Source: CAWBFD01 sp963788115 (GTDB taxonomy: Bacteria > Actinomycetota > Thermoleophilia > Solirubrobacterales > 70-9). Taken from it: a stretch of DNA of 64,000 bases. The position numbers were made by a program, and so were the translations under genes. The notes below the pieces were generated by a model. That model was not told where the DNA came from. It worked only from the letters and a program-made list of their open reading frames with translations, and did no database searches. Shown here piece by piece: positions 35,301-42,821 of this stretch. The first letter of the stretch is position 1; each line of letters opens with the position of its first letter. The stretch lies in NCBI GenBank assembly GCA_963788115.1, contig CAWBFD010000002.1:1-64000 (forward strand), written 5' to 3'.

Positions 35301-35337
35301 GCTCATACTCGTGCGAAATTCATGATTGAATATGAGC
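35301..35337. promoter_or_regulatory. Nested dyads upstream of the sugar operon
   Basis: GCTCATA (35301-35307) and TATGAGC (35331-35337) are exact inverted copies, and ATTCATGATTGAAT (35318-35331) is a second dyad inside. The block is AT-rich compared with its surroundings and lies 45-81 bp upstream of the SIS gene start. It is the best candidate for DeoR binding and promoter elements of the operon. Confidence 0.55.
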
Positions 35338-35409
35338 GATTGGTCGCACCAGCGACCAACCGAGCCCGATCGACGCCCGATCGGTGGCGTTGGATCCGAG
35401 CATGTCCCG

Positions 35410-35650
35410 CTCTTCATGCTCGCTTTTGATCACCGACGATCGATCCTTGGCCTATTCGGGCGGGCATCCCCGGCCGACTTGTCGACGAGCAGTTTGGCGG
35501 CGAGGTCCTCGACCTCGCCCGGGATGAGCAAGTGGTGGCAGCAGTCGCCTGCGAGCGGTCGGGGCGGGAGGAATTCCAGCTCGAGTACTGGGACGATTTC
35601 GGCTCCCACATCGAACGCTTTGAACCCGACCTGGTCATCCTCGACGACGG
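35410..35650 (+). pseudogene. Decayed DUF2090-type aldolase fragment
   Basis: The plus strand reads PLFMLAFDHRRSILGLFGRASPADL in one frame. After a deletion it continues in another frame as VDEQFGGEVLDLARDEQ, VVAAVACERSGREEFQLEYWDDFGSHIERFEPD. These are recognisable pieces of the DUF2090 family (LAFDHRGSF..., LVDEQFG, A/P-EKSGQDEFDFEYGDDFGAHIEAFDP), a class-I-aldolase-like family found alone or fused to IolC in sugar catabolism. About 25-30 residues between the two pieces and the whole C-terminal half are missing. It is divergent from the sugar operon and might once have supplied the aldolase step. Confidence 0.7.
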
Positions 35651-35720
35651 CGCCTCCCACCAGGGGCGAACGAGCCTTCCAGCCGTCACAGTTGTGTTCC
35701 CATCGACGAAGGGAGAAGTG

Positions 35721-36122
35721 ATGCTCAAGGAGGCCCAGGTGGCGGCCAGGATCCCTGCGCAGGATCTCGAGCGTGCGCGAGGGTTCTATGCCGAAAAGCT
35801 CGGCCTGGAAGCCAGCGAGGAGCGGCCGGGGGGTTTGCTTTACCAGTGTGCCGGCGGCGAGTTCGTGTTGTTCGAGTCGGCGGGCACCGCGCCCGGCACG
35901 TTCACGCAGATGGCGTGGACGGTGGATGACATCGAGGCCACGGTGGCCGAACTGAGGAGGCGTGGTGTCGCCTTCGAGGAGGTCGACCTGCCCGGACTGA
36001 AGACCGTGGACGGGATTGCGGAGGTCGACGGCAACTATCCGAGTAGGGGCTCAGGTGAGCGTGGTGCCTGGTTCCGTGACAGTGAGGGGAACATGCTCGG
36101 AATCGGCGAAGTGGTCCCGTGA
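35721..36122 (+). CDS. VOC (glyoxalase/bleomycin-resistance fold) protein
   Basis: 133 residues from ATG 35721 (GGGAG upstream). The frame is open to 35532 only because it continues the aldolase remnant. It has the paired beta-alpha-beta-beta-beta pattern: VAARIPAQDLERARGFYAEKLGLEASEERPGGLLYQCAGGEFVLFES, then QMAWTVDDIEATVAELRRRGVAFEEVDLPG...AWFRDSEGNMLGIGEVVP, ending with the usual D-x-x-GN. Metal ligands are not clearly conserved, so catalysis is uncertain; many such proteins bind or detoxify small molecules. Confidence 0.85.
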   Translation: MLKEAQVAARIPAQDLERARGFYAEKLGLEASEERPGGLLYQCAGGEFVLFESAGTAPGTFTQMAWTVDDIEATVAELRRRGVAFEEVDLPGLKTVDGIAEVDGNYPSRGSGERGAWFRDSEGNMLGIGEVVP

Positions 36123-36220
36123 GGGCACATCCAGCGTTCTGCGCCGCCGGCGAACACGAGGCGGTCGACCAGGTTCGGGCGATCGAGGGGCACGTCGACG
36201 TGGCCCGAGGACCTCGGCGA

Positions 36221-36772
36221 TCACGCCTGCGTTCGGTAGTTCAGGTAGACGACGCCGTGCTCGTAGGCCTCGCAGGCGAGAAGCGACAGCCGCTCCAGCC
36301 TCGCTCCCTCGGGGAAGAGCCGCGGACCGGACCCTCGGGTGAGCGGGTAGACGAGCAGATGCAGCTCGTCGACCAGGCCGTCGGCGAGCATCGCCCGCAC
36401 CAGCGTGCCGCTGCCGCTCACGTAGAGCTCGCCGACCTCGTCGTTGAGCTCGCGGACGGCGTCGGGGTCGTAGGCGCCGATGCTCGCCGAGTTGCTCCAG
36501 GTCGCATCCGCATCGGTGGCCGTTCCCGAGACGACATATTTCGCGGTGTCGTTGAAGAACGGCGCCCCCGGGTCGTCCTCCACCGTCCGCTTCGACCACG
36601 ACTTCGAGAACATCTCGAAGGTCTTGCGCCCGAGCAGGATGCCCTCGGAGCGATCCGTGACCGCGCCGATCGCCGCTTCCATCTCGGGGAGGAACTCGTA
36701 GTCGATCGTCCACGACGGCGTATCGATCACGCCGTCGAGGCTCACGAACTCGTGCACGTGTATTGCTCCCAT
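36221..36772 (-). CDS. Dihydrofolate-reductase-fold (RibD C-terminal) family protein A
   Basis: 183 residues from ATG 36772, chosen because AAGGAGG lies 6 bases upstream; the computed longer frame uses TTG. Family features are FVSLDGVIDTP at the N-terminus, GILLGRKTFEMFSKSW, KYVVSGTATDAD, and LYVSGSGTLVRAMLADGLVDELHLLVYPLTRGSGPRLFPE. These are NADPH-binding folds related to RibD reductase but rarely true folate enzymes. Third in a minus-strand group with a DJ-1 protein and a second such reductase. Confidence 0.9.
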   Translation of the reverse strand: MGAIHVHEFVSLDGVIDTPSWTIDYEFLPEMEAAIGAVTDRSEGILLGRKTFEMFSKSWSKRTVEDDPGAPFFNDTAKYVVSGTATDADATWSNSASIGAYDPDAVRELNDEVGELYVSGSGTLVRAMLADGLVDELHLLVYPLTRGSGPRLFPEGARLERLSLLACEAYEHGVVYLNYRTQA

Positions 36773-36823
36773 TTCCAACCTCCTTCGTCGTAGTTGCCGT
36801 CCAAAGTCGAGGCAGCTAGGCGC

Positions 36824-37444
36824 TCACGAGGCACCCTGCTCTTGCATGAGCACGGGGAACGCGGCCTGCTCACCACGGTGAAAGAGGGCCTCGTAGGCCT
36901 CGAGGGTGCGCTCCGAGGCCAGCCCCAGGCGCTCGAGGGCGGCGCGCGCGAACTGCACCGGAGACTGCGGGCCGGCGGTGATCAGATCGCCGTCGACGAC
37001 CGCGCGCTCGTCAACGTAGTGCTCGCCTCCGGCGTACCCGGTCATCTCGAGGTACTCAGCGGAGGCGCTGGTGTGGCTGCGCTCGTCAAGCAGCCCGGCG
37101 CGGGCGAGGCCCGCCGTGGCGCCGCAGATGGCCGCCACCGGGACCCCGGCCTCCAGGAAGCGCCCGGCGGCGGCGGCAAACGCCTCCCCGCCGCCGGCGT
37201 CCCACAGCTCGGCGCCGGGCAGGATCAGGAGGTCGCTGTCGGCGGGCTCCAGGCCGGCGAGCAGCGAATCGGGCTGAACGCGAACGCCGCCCATCGTCGT
37301 GATCGGCTCCGGCGACTCCGCGACCGTGACCACCTCGAAGCTCGTCTCGGTGAACCGCCCGGTATGCAACTCGACGAGGAGGTGGCCGACCTCGGAGTCG
37401 GTGAGCGTGTCGTAGACCGCGAGATGTGCTGTTCCCTTGTCCAT
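36824..37444 (-). CDS. DJ-1/PfpI family protein
   Basis: 206 residues from ATG 37444. The nucleophile elbow is AAICGATAGLARAGLL with Cys, and the upstream glutamate lies in GAELWDAGG. This is the class-I glutamine-amidotransferase-like fold without an amidotransferase triad. HLAVYDTLTDSEVGHLLVEL at the start matches the YdeA/PfpI-like group. Possible roles include stress chaperone, glyoxalase III or hydratase. Located between the two reductase-fold genes, same strand, 41-51 bp spacings. Confidence 0.88.
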   Translation of the reverse strand: MDKGTAHLAVYDTLTDSEVGHLLVELHTGRFTETSFEVVTVAESPEPITTMGGVRVQPDSLLAGLEPADSDLLILPGAELWDAGGGEAFAAAAGRFLEAGVPVAAICGATAGLARAGLLDERSHTSASAEYLEMTGYAGGEHYVDERAVVDGDLITAGPQSPVQFARAALERLGLASERTLEAYEALFHRGEQAAFPVLMQEQGAS

Positions 37445-37485
37445 TCCGCTTCTTTGCACAACCAAGACGCCGCTGGTCGACCGGC

Positions 37486-38058
37486 TCAGCGACGGACGCG
37501 GTAGCGGATGTGGGTGGCCTCCGGCGTGTCGATCACCCGAACGATCTCCAACTCGATCAGCGACGGCAAAACTTCGAACAACCGGCGCCCCTGGCCGAGC
37601 AGCACCGGGACCTGATGGATCTGCACCTCATCCAGGACCCCCGCCTCGAGCGCCCGTTGCGCCGTGTACGCGCCGCGCACCTGCACGTCCCGGTCCCCGG
37701 CGGCAGCCTTCGCCTGCGCCATCGCGCTTTCGATCCCGTCGCTCACGTACGTCACCAACGGATAGCCCCAACGGGCGGCCGGGCCGGGCGGCCGGTGACT
37801 TGGCACGAAGATCGGGAGACCGCCATGATCACCGCCCCAGTGATCCATGAGCTCGGCAGTCCGCCTTCCCGCCAGGACCGCCCCGGCCGCGTTCCATTCG
37901 TTCTGGAATTGCCGGGCCGGCCCGGACGGCTGGCCGGACTCCCCGTCCCCATCGGCCCACTTGTGCAGCCGCTCGCCGTCGTCGCCGCCGAGGAAATCGT
38001 TGGGGTCGGCGATGTACCCGTCGAGTGACATCGACATGTCGAGCACCGATGAGGACAC
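37486..38058 (-). CDS. Dihydrofolate-reductase-fold (RibD C-terminal) family protein B
   Basis: 190 residues. MSMSLDGYIADPNDFLGGDDG, AGAVLAGRRTAELMDHWGG, the central VTYVSDGIESAMAQAKAAAGDRDVQVRGAYTAQRALEAGVLDEVQIHQVPVLLGQGRRLF mark it clearly. It is the first gene of the minus-strand group; an ArsR-type palindrome (38127-38150) lies 68 bp upstream, inside the 70-bp repeat. DHFR-like, SRPBCC and ArsR genes commonly travel together in actinobacteria, which fits the view that this gene and arsR at 44028 were once neighbours. Confidence 0.9.
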   Translation of the reverse strand: MSSSVLDMSMSLDGYIADPNDFLGGDDGERLHKWADGDGESGQPSGPARQFQNEWNAAGAVLAGRRTAELMDHWGGDHGGLPIFVPSHRPPGPAARWGYPLVTYVSDGIESAMAQAKAAAGDRDVQVRGAYTAQRALEAGVLDEVQIHQVPVLLGQGRRLFEVLPSLIELEIVRVIDTPEATHIRYRVRR

Positions 38059-38105
38059 GGCGTCTCCTTTGCTGGTCTGTGGCCTTACTCGGATCTCCCT
38101 TCCTC

Positions 38106-38175
38106 TACGGGAGACTCATTTGGATAATCTACAACCAGATGGTTGTAGATGCGCTGTCGGACGAGACGGTCGACG
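38106..38175 (+). repeat. 70-bp perfect direct repeat, left copy
   Basis: Identical base for base to 43995-44064. It contains the ArsR-type palindrome plus the first 13 codons of arsR, here without the rest of the gene. The identity stops sharply on both sides. The two copies bracket the DksA/TetR/Pot-type block. Confidence 0.95.
38127..38150. promoter_or_regulatory. ArsR-type operator, left copy
   Basis: ATCTACAACC and GGTTGTAGAT are perfect inverted arms around AGAT. It resembles the CAACC-N4-GGTTG sites of ArsR regulators paired with SRPBCC genes. It lies 68 bp upstream of the reductase-fold gene starting at 38058. Confidence 0.7.
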
Positions 38176-38207
38176 TTCTTGAGGGCCCATGGCGCTACGG
38201 TCGAGGT

Positions 38208-38564
38208 ATGGCCGAAAGCGCACCCGAGCTGGACCTGAGGGCGATCGAGCAGCAGCTCCGATCGCGCCTCGCCGAGACGGAGGACCGGATCGCCGAGCTG
38301 ACCAAGCCACCGGAGGCCGACGCAGACATCGGCTTCGGCAAGCGCATCGGCGACGGCACTAACGAGGCGATCTCCCGCTTCACCGAGATCGGCGTCGCCA
38401 ACGACCTCCACACGATCGAGAAACGAATCGAGCGGGCACTGGACAAGCTCGGCGAGGGCACCTACGGAACGTGCGACGAGTGCGGAGGCAAGATCGCCGC
38501 CGGCCGCCTCCGAGCCGCGCCTGAGAGCGTGCTGTGTATTCAGTGCGCGCAGGGTGGGCGCTAG
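38208..38564 (+). CDS. TraR/DksA-type zinc-finger protein
   Basis: 118 residues from ATG 38208. A coiled-coil N-terminal part (LRAIEQQLRSRLAETEDRIAELTKPP...NDLHTIEKRIERALDKLGEGTYG) is followed by the C4 zinc finger CDECGGKIAAGRLRAAPESVLCIQC. DksA-like proteins bind RNA polymerase through the secondary channel; actinobacterial versions such as RbpA-independent DksA-like proteins may modulate transcription differently. It is the first gene inside the block bounded by the 70-bp repeats; the frame upstream of its ATG is the arsR remnant. Confidence 0.9.
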   Translation: MAESAPELDLRAIEQQLRSRLAETEDRIAELTKPPEADADIGFGKRIGDGTNEAISRFTEIGVANDLHTIEKRIERALDKLGEGTYGTCDECGGKIAAGRLRAAPESVLCIQCAQGGR

Positions 38565-38721
38565 GCGCTCCTCCGCGCGGGAATTCGCAGCTGCCCGCTG
38601 ACCCCCTGAACGTCGTAGTTCCTCGCCATGGCGCACGCCTCCGAGAGCGACGGTAGGCGGAGGCCGAAGTCGCTGCAGTAGGTGGACGCATCGAGCCCGC
38701 GCCTCGCCCGGCGTCGGACCC

Positions 38722-38925
38722 TGCGCAGATCGGGCCGAACTGGGCGAGGAGCGGCAGGTTCGGAACCGCCGACGTCGAGGCCGTCGCCGACACGGCGATG
38801 GCGCTGCTCGACGGGACCGTGCGGATGCTGATCCACGACCCGGCGATGGAGCTCGATCGAGCGCGCGTTGCCCGCGAGCTGGGGGTGGCGTCCGGTTTGC
38901 TCGCATCTCAGCCCGAGCGGTGATA
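38722..38925 (+). pseudogene. C-terminal fragment of a TetR-family regulator
   Basis: The plus strand reads FGTADVEAVADTAMALLDG followed by TVRMLIHDPAMELDRARVAR and a stop at 38923-38925. This is the last-helix region of TetR_C_6-type regulators (compare FGDADADEVALLLGSLLDGLAVQATLHDPDVSRKR in the intact neighbour). No DNA-binding domain precedes it. It is probably the stump of an older tetR next to the present one. Confidence 0.55.
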
Positions 38926-38928
38926 GTT

Positions 38929-38942
38929 TGAACGGCCGTTCA
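38929..38942. promoter_or_regulatory. Palindromic operator upstream of tetR
   Basis: TGAACGGCCGTTCA is a perfect 14-base palindrome 24 bp before the GTG of the TetR gene. TGAACG-NN-CGTTCA sites are typical TetR-family operators, so autoregulation and control of the transporter downstream are likely. Confidence 0.7.
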
Positions 38943-38966
38943 GCGTTCGGGCGAGGAGAGACCGGT

Positions 38967-39615
38967 GTGAGCCCGCGTCGGCAGATCGACCATATCCGTA
39001 GACCGCAGCTGCTCAGGGCCGCAGCAGACGTGATCGTCGAACGCGGCCTTGCGTCGACGCGGATCGCGGACGTCGCCGAACGAGCGGGCACCAGCCCACC
39101 GGCGGTGCTCTATTGGTTTCGGTCGAAGGACGAGTTGCTCGCCGAGGCGCTGACGGTCGGCGAGGAGCGCTTCTACGTCGAGATGCGCGAGCGCATTCAC
39201 CTGTTGGAGCGCCCGCGCGACCAGTTGCGGTTCATGATCGAGGCTTCAGCCGAGGAGTACGACTGGACCCTGTGGATCGAGCTTTGGGCCCGCGCTCTTC
39301 GTGATCCCGCGTCGCGACAAGCTCGTCAGCGACTGGACGACCGCTGGCGCGAGGAGATCGCGGCCGTGATCCGTGCCGGGCAGGGGGCGGGTGAGTTCGG
39401 TGACGCCGATGCCGACGAGGTGGCTCTGCTGCTCGGCTCGCTCCTCGACGGACTCGCCGTCCAGGCGACGCTGCATGACCCCGATGTATCTCGCAAGCGG
39501 ATGCTTCGCTGTGCGCTCGAGATGGCCGAATCGCTCCTCGACTGTGAGTTGGGGGCGGCGGCCTACGAGACCGCGGCGGGGGGTGGATCGGGGGAGCAAA
39601 ATACGCTGTCCGTGA
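38967..39615 (+). CDS. TetR family transcriptional regulator, 3' end frameshifted
   Basis: GTG 38967 with GAGGAGAG upstream. N-terminal helix-turn-helix: RRPQLLRAAADVIVERGLASTRIADVAERAGTSPPAVLYWFRSKDELLAEAL. The C-terminal domain is normal through SLLDGLAVQATLHDPDVSRKRMLRCALEMAESLLDCELG. No stop follows where it should; the frame runs on to 40358, through the next gene. One extra base in the G-runs near 39545-39595 would move translation to a frame ending at 39615, giving about 215 residues, the usual family length. It probably represses the polyamine-type transporter operon that follows. Confidence 0.8.
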
Positions 39616-39660
39616 GACCGTGCCCCACCTCGCGGACACCGAACTCAGGAAAGGACTCGA

Positions 39661-40947
39661 ATGACGCACCACCCGAAGGAACGGCCGAACTCCCTGAGCA
39701 GGCGTGGTTTCCTGCTACGAAGCGCAGGTGCCGCCGGGGCCTTCTACGGTGCTGGCGGCCTGCTCGCCGCCTGCGGCAACACGACGAGCAGCACCGGCAC
39801 CGGCGACGAACTCGCCGGGCCGGGAGGCCTGCCGCTCGCGAGGCCCGACAAGCGCGTGACCCTGCCGCGTTGGGAGGATCCCATCGAGTCGGGGCTCGAG
39901 CCGGAGACAGGCGGGACGTTCACCGTCTACAACTATCCCGCCTACTTCTACAAGAAGCTCCTCACGGAGTTCGGGGACAAGTACGGCGTCGAAGTCCAGT
40001 ACACGCCGTTCGACAACATCAACTCCGGACTCCAGCGGCTTGGCTCCGGAGCGGTCACGCCCGACGTGATGGAGATCACGCCGGACACGCTCGATATCGG
40101 CGTCGCCGGCGAGCTGATCAAGCCGCTCAACCTCGACTACATCCCGAACCTCCAGAAGAACATCTGGCCGCAACTCGTCGACCCGTTCTACGACGGCGAG
40201 TCGCGCTACACGGTTCCCTACACCTGCTACGCCACCGGCATCGCATGGCGGACGGACGAGGTCACAGAGGACATCGCCGGCATGGACCAGCCGTGGGACA
40301 TCTTCTGGGAGTCTCAGGCGTACGAAGGCAAGGTGGGGCTCCTCTCCGAGAACCGTGAGACGATCGGCATGGCGCTCCTGCGCAAGGGGATCACGGACAT
40401 CAACACCGAGGATTCCGAGCTCGTGAACCAGGCAGTGTCCGACCTCAAGGAGCTCTACGACATCTGCAACATCAAGGTGGACGACCTCCAGTACCAGACG
40501 GTCCCGGAGGGGTCGAGTTGGCTCCACCAGGCGTGGTCGGGGGACATGATCGCGGGCTACATCTACTACCTCCCGAAGGGAACGCCAGCGAGCGCCCTCG
40601 CCTTCTGGAAGGCACCCCACGGCAAGGTGCCGGTCCAGAACGACTGCTTCGCGATTTGCTCGACCACGCAGAAGCCGGTGCTCTCGCATCTCTTCCTCAA
40701 CTACCTCCTCGACAACGGCGTCGCCTATGAGAACTTCGTCGACTTCAACGGGTATCAGCCCCCGCTGAACGAGATCGACCCGAGCACCCTGGTGCAGAAG
40801 GGAGTCGTGCCCGAGAACCTGGAGAACAGCGTTCTGACGAACGATGATCTCGGGCCCGACTCGCTGCAGTACGGGACGCTCACGTCTCAGGGACAACAGC
40901 TGTGGCAGGACGGCTACTCGGACTTCCTCGCCGGAGGAGGGAGTTGA
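39661..40947 (+). CDS. Polyamine/spermidine-type ABC substrate-binding lipoprotein (PotD-like)
   Basis: 428 residues. A Tat-type start (SLSRRGFLLRSAGAAGAFYGAGGLLAAC) combines the twin-arginine motif with a lipobox, so it is folded before export and lipid-anchored. The mature fold matches PotD/PotF: GTFTVYNYPAYFYKKLLTEFGDKYGVEVQYTPFDNINSGLQRLGSGAVTPDVMEITPDTLDIG, VPYTCYATGIAWRTDEV, and GDMIAGYIYYLPKGTPASALAFWKAPHGKVPVQNDCFAI. It starts the four-gene transporter. The substrate is likely a polyamine or similar cation, but related proteins bind other amines. Confidence 0.92.
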   Translation: MTHHPKERPNSLSRRGFLLRSAGAAGAFYGAGGLLAACGNTTSSTGTGDELAGPGGLPLARPDKRVTLPRWEDPIESGLEPETGGTFTVYNYPAYFYKKLLTEFGDKYGVEVQYTPFDNINSGLQRLGSGAVTPDVMEITPDTLDIGVAGELIKPLNLDYIPNLQKNIWPQLVDPFYDGESRYTVPYTCYATGIAWRTDEVTEDIAGMDQPWDIFWESQAYEGKVGLLSENRETIGMALLRKGITDINTEDSELVNQAVSDLKELYDICNIKVDDLQYQTVPEGSSWLHQAWSGDMIAGYIYYLPKGTPASALAFWKAPHGKVPVQNDCFAICSTTQKPVLSHLFLNYLLDNGVAYENFVDFNGYQPPLNEIDPSTLVQKGVVPENLENSVLTNDDLGPDSLQYGTLTSQGQQLWQDGYSDFLAGGGS

Positions 40948-40976
40948 CGGGTCCGGGGCGCGAGCGTTAGGGCGTC

Positions 40977-41879
40977 GTGTACCGGCGCTGGTTGTGGCCC
41001 GCTAGTGCGCTCCCGGGCGTTCTCTGGCTAGTTCTCCTCTTCGTCGTTCCGTTCTATGCGGTCCTTGCGGTCGCGCTGGGAACGGTCGACCCGATCCTCT
41101 TCCAACCGGTTCCCATCTGGAACCCGCTCGAATGGAACGTGGGTTGGCTCACCGAGGTCCTCAGTCGGCTCGCGCCAGGAGGAATCTGGTTCGACGTCGG
41201 GGTCAGGACGATCGTTTACGTCCTCGTCTCCCTGGCCCTCTGCCTGCTGATCGGGTATCCGGTCGCCTACTACACGGCCCGGCACGCGGGGCGATGGAAA
41301 GGCGTCATTCTCATCCTGATCATCCTTCCCCTCTGGATCAGCTACATGATGCGAATGCTCGCCTGGGTGAATCTCCTGCAGACGGACGGCTACGTGAACG
41401 ACTTCCTGATGTTCACCCACGTGCTCAGCCAGCCGCGGGACTGGCTCGGCGGGAGCGCCTCGACCGTTATCTTCGCCCTCGTCTACGGCTACATCCCATA
41501 CCTGATCCTGCCGCTCTTCGCCGCGCTCGATCGCATCGACCGCAGCCACCTGGAAGCGGCACGTGACCTCGGTGCGAGCCCCTGGTCCGCGTTTCGCACG
41601 GTCACCCTCCCGCTCTCGAAAATCGGCATCCTGGGGGGCGCCGTCCTCATCACGCTACCGATGTTCGGCGACTACTACACGCCGAACATCGTCTCCGGCT
41701 CGCCGAAGACGTCGATGATCGGCAACCAGATCGACCTCTACTTCCACGGCGGCCCGCAGCCGACGATCGGCGCCGCGCTCACGATCGTGCTTGCCGCCTT
41801 CCTGACGATCCTCATGCTCTACTACATGTGGAGCATCCATCGCGCCCAACGCGAGGCCGGGACGGTGGGGGCGCTGTGA
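40977..41879 (+). CDS. Polyamine-type ABC permease 1 (PotB-like)
   Basis: 300 residues from GTG 40977. Six membrane helices; the cytoplasmic coupling loop is LEAARDLGASPWSAFRTVTLPLSKIGILGG, the PotB/PotC form of the EAA motif. Segment LLIGYPVAYYTARHAGRWKGVILILIILPLWISYMMRMLAW is characteristic of PotB. Its stop overlaps the GTG of the next permease (GTGA). Confidence 0.93.
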   Translation: MYRRWLWPASALPGVLWLVLLFVVPFYAVLAVALGTVDPILFQPVPIWNPLEWNVGWLTEVLSRLAPGGIWFDVGVRTIVYVLVSLALCLLIGYPVAYYTARHAGRWKGVILILIILPLWISYMMRMLAWVNLLQTDGYVNDFLMFTHVLSQPRDWLGGSASTVIFALVYGYIPYLILPLFAALDRIDRSHLEAARDLGASPWSAFRTVTLPLSKIGILGGAVLITLPMFGDYYTPNIVSGSPKTSMIGNQIDLYFHGGPQPTIGAALTIVLAAFLTILMLYYMWSIHRAQREAGTVGAL

Positions 41880-42808
41880 CGGCCGTTGCCGAGCCGCGAG
41901 CGAGGCCGCAGCCCTCGACCTTGACCCGCTTGCGCGGCTGGTTCCGCAACCCGTGGGGAAAGCCGCGCTTCCTGGGTGTCTTCACTTGTGCCTACATCCT
42001 GTGGTCGATCGTGCCGGTGCTGATCGCGGTGCAGTTCTCCTTCAATGCGACCCGCTCGCGCACGGTCTGGGACTCCTTCTCGACACGCTGGTATTGGGGG
42101 GATCCAGTGGACTCGGTCTGGCACGACCCGACCCTTTCGCATGCTCTTGTTCAGAGCTTCAAGCTGGCGGGAGCGGACGTTCTCATCGCTGTCCCGATCG
42201 GGGTTTTGCTCGCCCTCGGTCTCGCCCGCTGGCGCGGTCGCGGCTCCGGCACCTCCAACTTCATCATGCTTTTTCCGTTGGTCACACCCGAGATCGTCAT
42301 GGGCGTGTCGCTCCTCCTCGTCTTCACCCACGTCTTCACATTCGTTCACACGGGAACGCTCGCCCAGATCCTCGGCCACGTGACCTTCTCGATCTCCTTC
42401 GTGGTCGTGATCGTGCGCGGTCGGCTGTTCTCGATCGGCAGGCAGTACGAGGAGGCCGCCGCCGACCTCGGGGCCTCGCCGTTCGTCGCGTTGACGAGCG
42501 TCCTCCTGCCCTTGCTCGCCCCGGCGATCGTCGCCTCGGCCGCCGTGGTGTTCGCCATCTCGGCCGACGACTTCGTCATCAGCCAGTGGCTGTCAAGCGG
42601 CGGACCCACGGACACCGTCCCGATCCAGATCTACGCAGCGACGCGCGCCGCGCCGTTACCGTCTGTGAACGCGATCGCAACGATCATGATGGTGTCAACC
42701 CTCCTCATTGTCACGGCCGGATTCCTCACCTGGCGCTTCTTCACCCGCGGAGAGCGTCGGGCAGGCAAAGCGGCGGAGGACATCGGCGGCGCCTTCAACC
42801 TCACCTAG
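41876..42808 (+). CDS. Polyamine-type ABC permease 2 (PotC-like)
   Basis: 310 residues from GTG 41876. After a ~35-residue cytoplasmic lead there are six membrane helices. The coupling loop is EEAAADLGASPFVALTSVLLPLLAPAIVASA, and FAISADDFVISQWLSSGG is a PotC hallmark. It pairs with PotB-like to form the channel; 13 bp separate it from the ATPase gene. Confidence 0.93.
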   Translation: MTAVAEPRARPQPSTLTRLRGWFRNPWGKPRFLGVFTCAYILWSIVPVLIAVQFSFNATRSRTVWDSFSTRWYWGDPVDSVWHDPTLSHALVQSFKLAGADVLIAVPIGVLLALGLARWRGRGSGTSNFIMLFPLVTPEIVMGVSLLLVFTHVFTFVHTGTLAQILGHVTFSISFVVVIVRGRLFSIGRQYEEAAADLGASPFVALTSVLLPLLAPAIVASAAVVFAISADDFVISQWLSSGGPTDTVPIQIYAATRAAPLPSVNAIATIMMVSTLLIVTAGFLTWRFFTRGERRAGKAAEDIGGAFNLT

Positions 42809-42821
42809 TTTCGGGAGACCA

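Noticed and set aside
38967..40358. 463-residue TetR fusion protein
   Set aside because: The second half is the wrong frame of the well-supported PotD-like gene; a missing stop by frameshift is simpler.
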